From contig CM055100.1 in the NCBI GenBank assembly GCA_029204225.1, positions 11,789,272-11,853,271 of the forward strand: a DNA stretch of 64,000 nucleotides, in the 5' to 3' direction. The translations under genes and the position numbers were made by a program. Positions 63,192 through 64,000 of this stretch are shown piece after piece. The notes below the pieces were generated by a model. It was not told where the DNA came from. It did not search any database and saw only the letters and a list, made by a program, of their open reading frames with translations. This stretch comes from Diphasiastrum complanatum. Taxonomy: Eukaryota; Streptophyta; Lycopodiopsida; Lycopodiales; Lycopodiaceae. Positions within the stretch are counted from its first letter, which is position 1, and each line of letters begins with the position of its first letter.

Positions 63192-64000
63192 TCTTAAAGG
63201 TGAGAATATGTCAGACTATACCTGTTACCTTTTCTTTATTATATTTCATTCTCTCTGACTTATGTTTTGTGGAGAAGACAAGATTGTTTGTTATCCGCTT
63301 TGCATCTGTTGGCAATTTCTGCCTGACAGGAAGATTTCTCCAGATACAGTAGTTTCCATGTGACACTTAAAAATCTCTCTAGATTGGTTTTATTTCTGAT
63401 CAGATTAGGATGAATCATAGATGTTATAGATGTGACATCTAGGAAACAAACATTCAATGTACATAAAGTGCAAATTATTGGTGTCCATTATTGATAGATA
63501 TCTGGCTGCTGAATATGATAATCTAAAGAAGAGTGTCCTATGCATGCCTCTATGCATGTTTTTTCAAGGGAAAGTTGTAATTTTTTGGCTAGAACAAGGC
63601 CACTGTTCAACTAAGAGCTCTAGCAATCTCCTTTTCAATCTCAAGTCAATCTTCAAAAACTTCTATATAGGTTGCAATTTTTTGTACTTTTAGATGCAAA
63701 AGTGGGTCATGGGTTATCTAGAAGTCAGATGTGAGATCGGACTTTTTCTCAAACAAGAATGGTATTTGGCCTTTTCCCTTGTCTCCATTCCTGTTAGATT
63801 AGCTGAAGACTGGTTGCATATGTCGATGTTGCTTCTATCACACCATTTGCAATTTAAAGGCGTAGTTAATCAAATGGTTTCTTGGATGTAAGTTCATCAT
63901 GTTATCCTTTAGGGCTCTTTAATTTGTTTATTGGTCAGCTTGCTTTTCTATTCGATTATTATTATTAAATTATTCGTTGCTGTTGCATGCAGAGAATGAT
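63192..64000 (+). other. ATG8 3' UTR and downstream region
   Basis: Sequence after the TGA at 63189-63191. It carries only short frames without known domains (63457-63693, 63694-63891). The 3' UTR end cannot be placed; no clear polyadenylation signal was identified by eye. Confidence 0.4.

Overview
This is nuclear DNA of a flowering or other seed plant. Three things show it: two or three host genes of plant type with spliceosomal introns (GT...AG), long AT-rich intergenic stretches, and about two thirds of the window made of plant-style LTR retrotransposons (Ty1/copia and Ty3/gypsy) in all states of decay. The species cannot be named from the sequence. The many old, heavily broken elements beside one young element suggest slow removal of repeats (inference).

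Host genes. A YIPF5/Yip1-type Golgi membrane protein gene lies on the minus strand at 2226-2993 in one exon. The last two coding exons of a nuclear gene for a probable chloroplast membrane protein (resembling the DUF3172 family) lie on the minus strand at 27753-28767; its 5' exon or exons are not seen. A complete ATG8 (autophagy ubiquitin-like) gene lies on the plus strand, with five coding exons between 58764 and 63191, a 5'-UTR intron and a 3.1-kb third intron that carries an old gypsy protease relict.

Layout. 1-345: gypsy relict. 2.2-3.0 kb: Yip1 gene. 5.2-8.0 kb: gypsy debris with two related LTRs in opposite orientation. 8.2-21.7 kb: a nested structure, in which a minus-strand gypsy element with Tat-like integrase (element A) sits inside the integrase gene of an older minus-strand gypsy element (element B). 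Element A carries, between integrase and its 3' LTR, a long sense accessory reading frame with a strong coiled coil, preceded by a TATA box and an array of nine copies of a short motif. This is the most unusual thing in the window. 22.2-25.1 kb: three copia fragments. 29.5-31.1 kb: plus-strand copia relict. 31.4-35.3 kb: minus-strand gypsy chromovirus relict (J). 35.3-40.1 kb: intergenic, with a C/CT microsatellite, a GC-rich repeat patch and an LTR start with a tRNA-Asp-type primer site. 40.1-46.9 kb: mosaic of copia fragments and LTRs. 46.9-54.5 kb: a second nest, in which a young, almost intact minus-strand copia element (G) is inserted in an older plus-strand copia element (F). 56.8-57.2 kb: tandem array of a tRNA-derived SINE-like unit. 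57.8-63.2 kb: ATG8 gene.

I saw no CRISPR array, tRNA or rRNA gene, or operon. The three host genes act in unrelated processes (Golgi traffic, chloroplast, autophagy) and are not a functional cluster. Intron boundaries and LTR ends were placed by reading the sequence, without transcript data.
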